A DNA stretch of 7,062 nt. Origin: Microbacteriaceae bacterium UBA6152 (lineage in GTDB: Bacteria > Actinomycetota > Actinomycetes > Actinomycetales > Microbacteriaceae). The stretch spans positions 11,907 to 18,968 of the forward strand of contig DIUS01000149.1 of assembly GCA_002423075.1 (NCBI GenBank), read 5' to 3'. Positions 5,810 to 7,062 of the stretch are shown piece after piece. Every line of letters begins with the position of its first letter. The stretch's first letter is position 1. The notes beneath the pieces are model-generated. The model was not told the origin of the DNA. It ran no database searches and worked only from the letters and a program-made list of their open reading frames with translations. A program made the translations under genes and the position numbers.

Positions 5810-7062
5810 AGCTGTGCGAGAAGAAGACGTTCTTGGTCTCGGTGAACGCGAGCGGAGCGTCCGGCCCGAGCTCTCGCCCGAGCCCGCTCTGCTTGAAACC
5901 GCCGAAAGGGGTCGCGTACCGCACCGACGAGTGCGAGTTGACGCTGAGCGCGCCGCTCTCGACCCCGCGGGCGACGCGGATGCTGCGACCGAGGTCGCGC
6001 GTAAAGATCGAGCCCGACAGACCGAAGATCGAGTCGTTCGCGAGCGCGATCGCGTCGGCCTCGTCGTCGAAGGGCAGCACAGAGACAACGGGGCCGAAGA
6101 TCTCGTCGGTCGCGACGCGGTCGGTGCGGTTCGGCAGCAGCACTGTCGGGGCCATCCAGTAGCCGGGGCCGTCGGGCGCTGAACCGCTGAAGGCAACGGG
6201 CACGCTGCCGTCGAGGAACGCCGCGACGTTCTCGAAGTGGCCCTTCGACACGAGCGGCCCCATCTTGGTGGCCTCGTCGTTCGGGTCGCCGACGCGGAAG
6301 CCCTGCACGGCCGGCTCGAGCAGTTCGAGAAAGCGGTCGAGCACAGTGCGCTGCACGAGCAGGCGCGAGCGCGCGCAGCAGTCTTGCCCCGCGTTGTCGA
6401 AGACCGAACCGGGGGCGCCGGACGCCGCTGCGTCGAGGTCGGCGTCGGCGAAGACGATGTTCGCGCTCTTGCCGCCGAGCTCGAGCGTGACGGGCTTCAC
6501 CTGCGCCGCGCATCCCGCCATGACGTGCTTGCCGACCTCGGTGGACCCGGTGAAGACGACCTTGCGCACCTGCTCGTGCGTCACGAAGCGGTCGCCGACG
6601 ACCGAGCCGCGGCCCGGCAGCACCTGGAAGAGGTGCTCGGGCAGGCCCGACTCAAGCGCGAGTTCGCCGAGCCGGATCGCCGTGAGCGGGGTCCAGTCGG
6701 CGGGCTTCAGCAGCACGGCGTTACCCGCGGCGAGCGCCGGCGCGAAGCCCCAGCCCGCGATGGGCATGGGGAAGTTCCACGGCACGATGACGCCCACAAC
6801 GCCGAGCGGCTCGTGGAAGGTCACGTCGAGGCCGCCCGCGACGGGGATCTGCTGACCCGTGAGCCGCTCGGGCGCCCCGCTGTAGTAGTCGAGTACGTCG
6901 CGCACGTTGCCCGCCTCCCAGCGGGCGGCGCCGATCGGATGGCCAGAGTTGCGCACCTCGAGCTGCGCGAGCTCCTCGATGTGGGCGTCGACCGTCACGG
7001 CGAAGCGGCGCAGCGCGCGCGCCCGGTCGACGGGCGCGAGAGCCGCCCAGGCGCGCTGGGCG
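5808..7062 (-). CDS. NAD(P)-dependent aldehyde dehydrogenase (N-terminus cut by window edge)
   Basis: The visible 417 residues belong to the ALDH superfamily, which oxidises aldehydes to carboxylic acids. The frame is open through the right edge. The visible start AQRAWAALAPVDRARALRRF is typical of about residue 40-60 in full-length members, so some 50-60 residues are missing and the GTG at 6998 is internal. Motifs, numbered within the visible part, are VPWNFP (93-98), LLKPADWTPL (117-126) with the cofactor lysine K119, FTGSTEVGK (170-178), LELGGKSAN (193-201) with general base E194, GQDCCARSR (225-233) with catalytic Cys228, EIFGPV (320-325) and PFGGFKQSGLGRELG (385-399). All catalytic residues are present. 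It is first of three co-directional genes in view. The subgroup resembles amino-aldehyde, betaine-aldehyde and gamma-glutamyl-aminobutyraldehyde dehydrogenases, but the substrate cannot be assigned from motifs alone. Confidence 0.94.
   Translation of the reverse strand, partial: AQRAWAALAPVDRARALRRFAVTVDAHIEELAQLEVRNSGHPIGAARWEAGNVRDVLDYYSGAPERLTGQQIPVAGGLDVTFHEPLGVVGVIVPWNFPMPIAGWGFAPALAAGNAVLLKPADWTPLTAIRLGELALESGLPEHLFQVLPGRGSVVGDRFVTHEQVRKVVFTGSTEVGKHVMAGCAAQVKPVTLELGGKSANIVFADADLDAAASGAPGSVFDNAGQDCCARSRLLVQRTVLDRFLELLEPAVQGFRVGDPNDEATKMGPLVSKGHFENVAAFLDGSVPVAFSGSAPDGPGYWMAPTVLLPNRTDRVATDEIFGPVVSVLPFDDEADAIALANDSIFGLSGSIFTRDLGRSIRVARGVESGALSVNSHSSVRYATPFGGFKQSGLGRELGPDAPLAFTETKNVFFSHS

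Noticed and set aside
5795..6196. N-terminal extension of the SDR frame (would make a 396-residue protein)
   Set aside because: It lies within the aldehyde dehydrogenase gene on the same strand in another phase, is Arg/Ser/Thr-rich low-complexity, and the ATG at 5794 has a good ribosome binding site and a family-like start.
6996..6998. GTG at 6998 as the start of the aldehyde dehydrogenase
   Set aside because: The in-frame codons upstream to the edge read AQRAWAALAPVDRARALRRF, which is normal ALDH sequence, so the gene starts outside the window.

Overview
The window looks like chromosomal DNA from a high-GC actinobacterium, most likely of the Microbacteriaceae type. The grounds are the strong G/C bias at third codon positions, many GTG codons used as starts, TANNNT-type -10 elements without clear -35 boxes, one apparently leaderless gene, and protein sequences that read like actinobacterial family members. 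This placement is inferred from style and was not tested by a search. I see no mobile element, phage gene, CRISPR array, rRNA or tRNA.

Layout. (1) 1-821, minus: the N-terminal part of an Mrp-type Na+/H+ antiporter subunit A, cut by the left edge. (2) 978-3229, minus: otsA and otsB, the two-step trehalose synthesis pathway, with a 4-base ATGA overlap. (3) 3230-3406: a divergent promoter region. (4) 3407-4258, plus: a TIM-barrel sugar phosphate isomerase/epimerase-like protein of unknown substrate, probably translated from a leaderless mRNA. (5) 4255-7062, minus: a tight three-gene operon, transcribed as aldehyde dehydrogenase (cut by the right edge), then SDR dehydrogenase, then a GntR/FadR-type regulator. 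The stop codon of the regulator overlaps that of gene 4 in a shared CTAG. Coding density is very high. The only gaps longer than about 15 bases are 822-977 and 3230-3406, and both hold candidate promoters and short dyads.

How the genes work together. OtsA makes trehalose-6-phosphate from an NDP-glucose and glucose-6-phosphate, and OtsB removes the phosphate. The Mrp antiporter expels Na+ in exchange for protons. Trehalose synthesis and Mrp are both plausible salt and osmotic stress functions, but they are separated by 156 bases and a likely separate promoter. The right-hand operon looks catabolic: an NAD(P)-dependent aldehyde dehydrogenase, an NAD-type SDR and a ligand-responsive FCD-domain repressor. 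In actinobacteria such trios often serve oxidation of an amine- or alcohol-derived aldehyde, but the substrate cannot be read from this window.

I found no convincing evidence of an undescribed system. The most useful leads are the unassigned TIM-barrel enzyme with its leaderless start, the substrate of the dehydrogenase operon, and the short dyads in the two intergenic regions.
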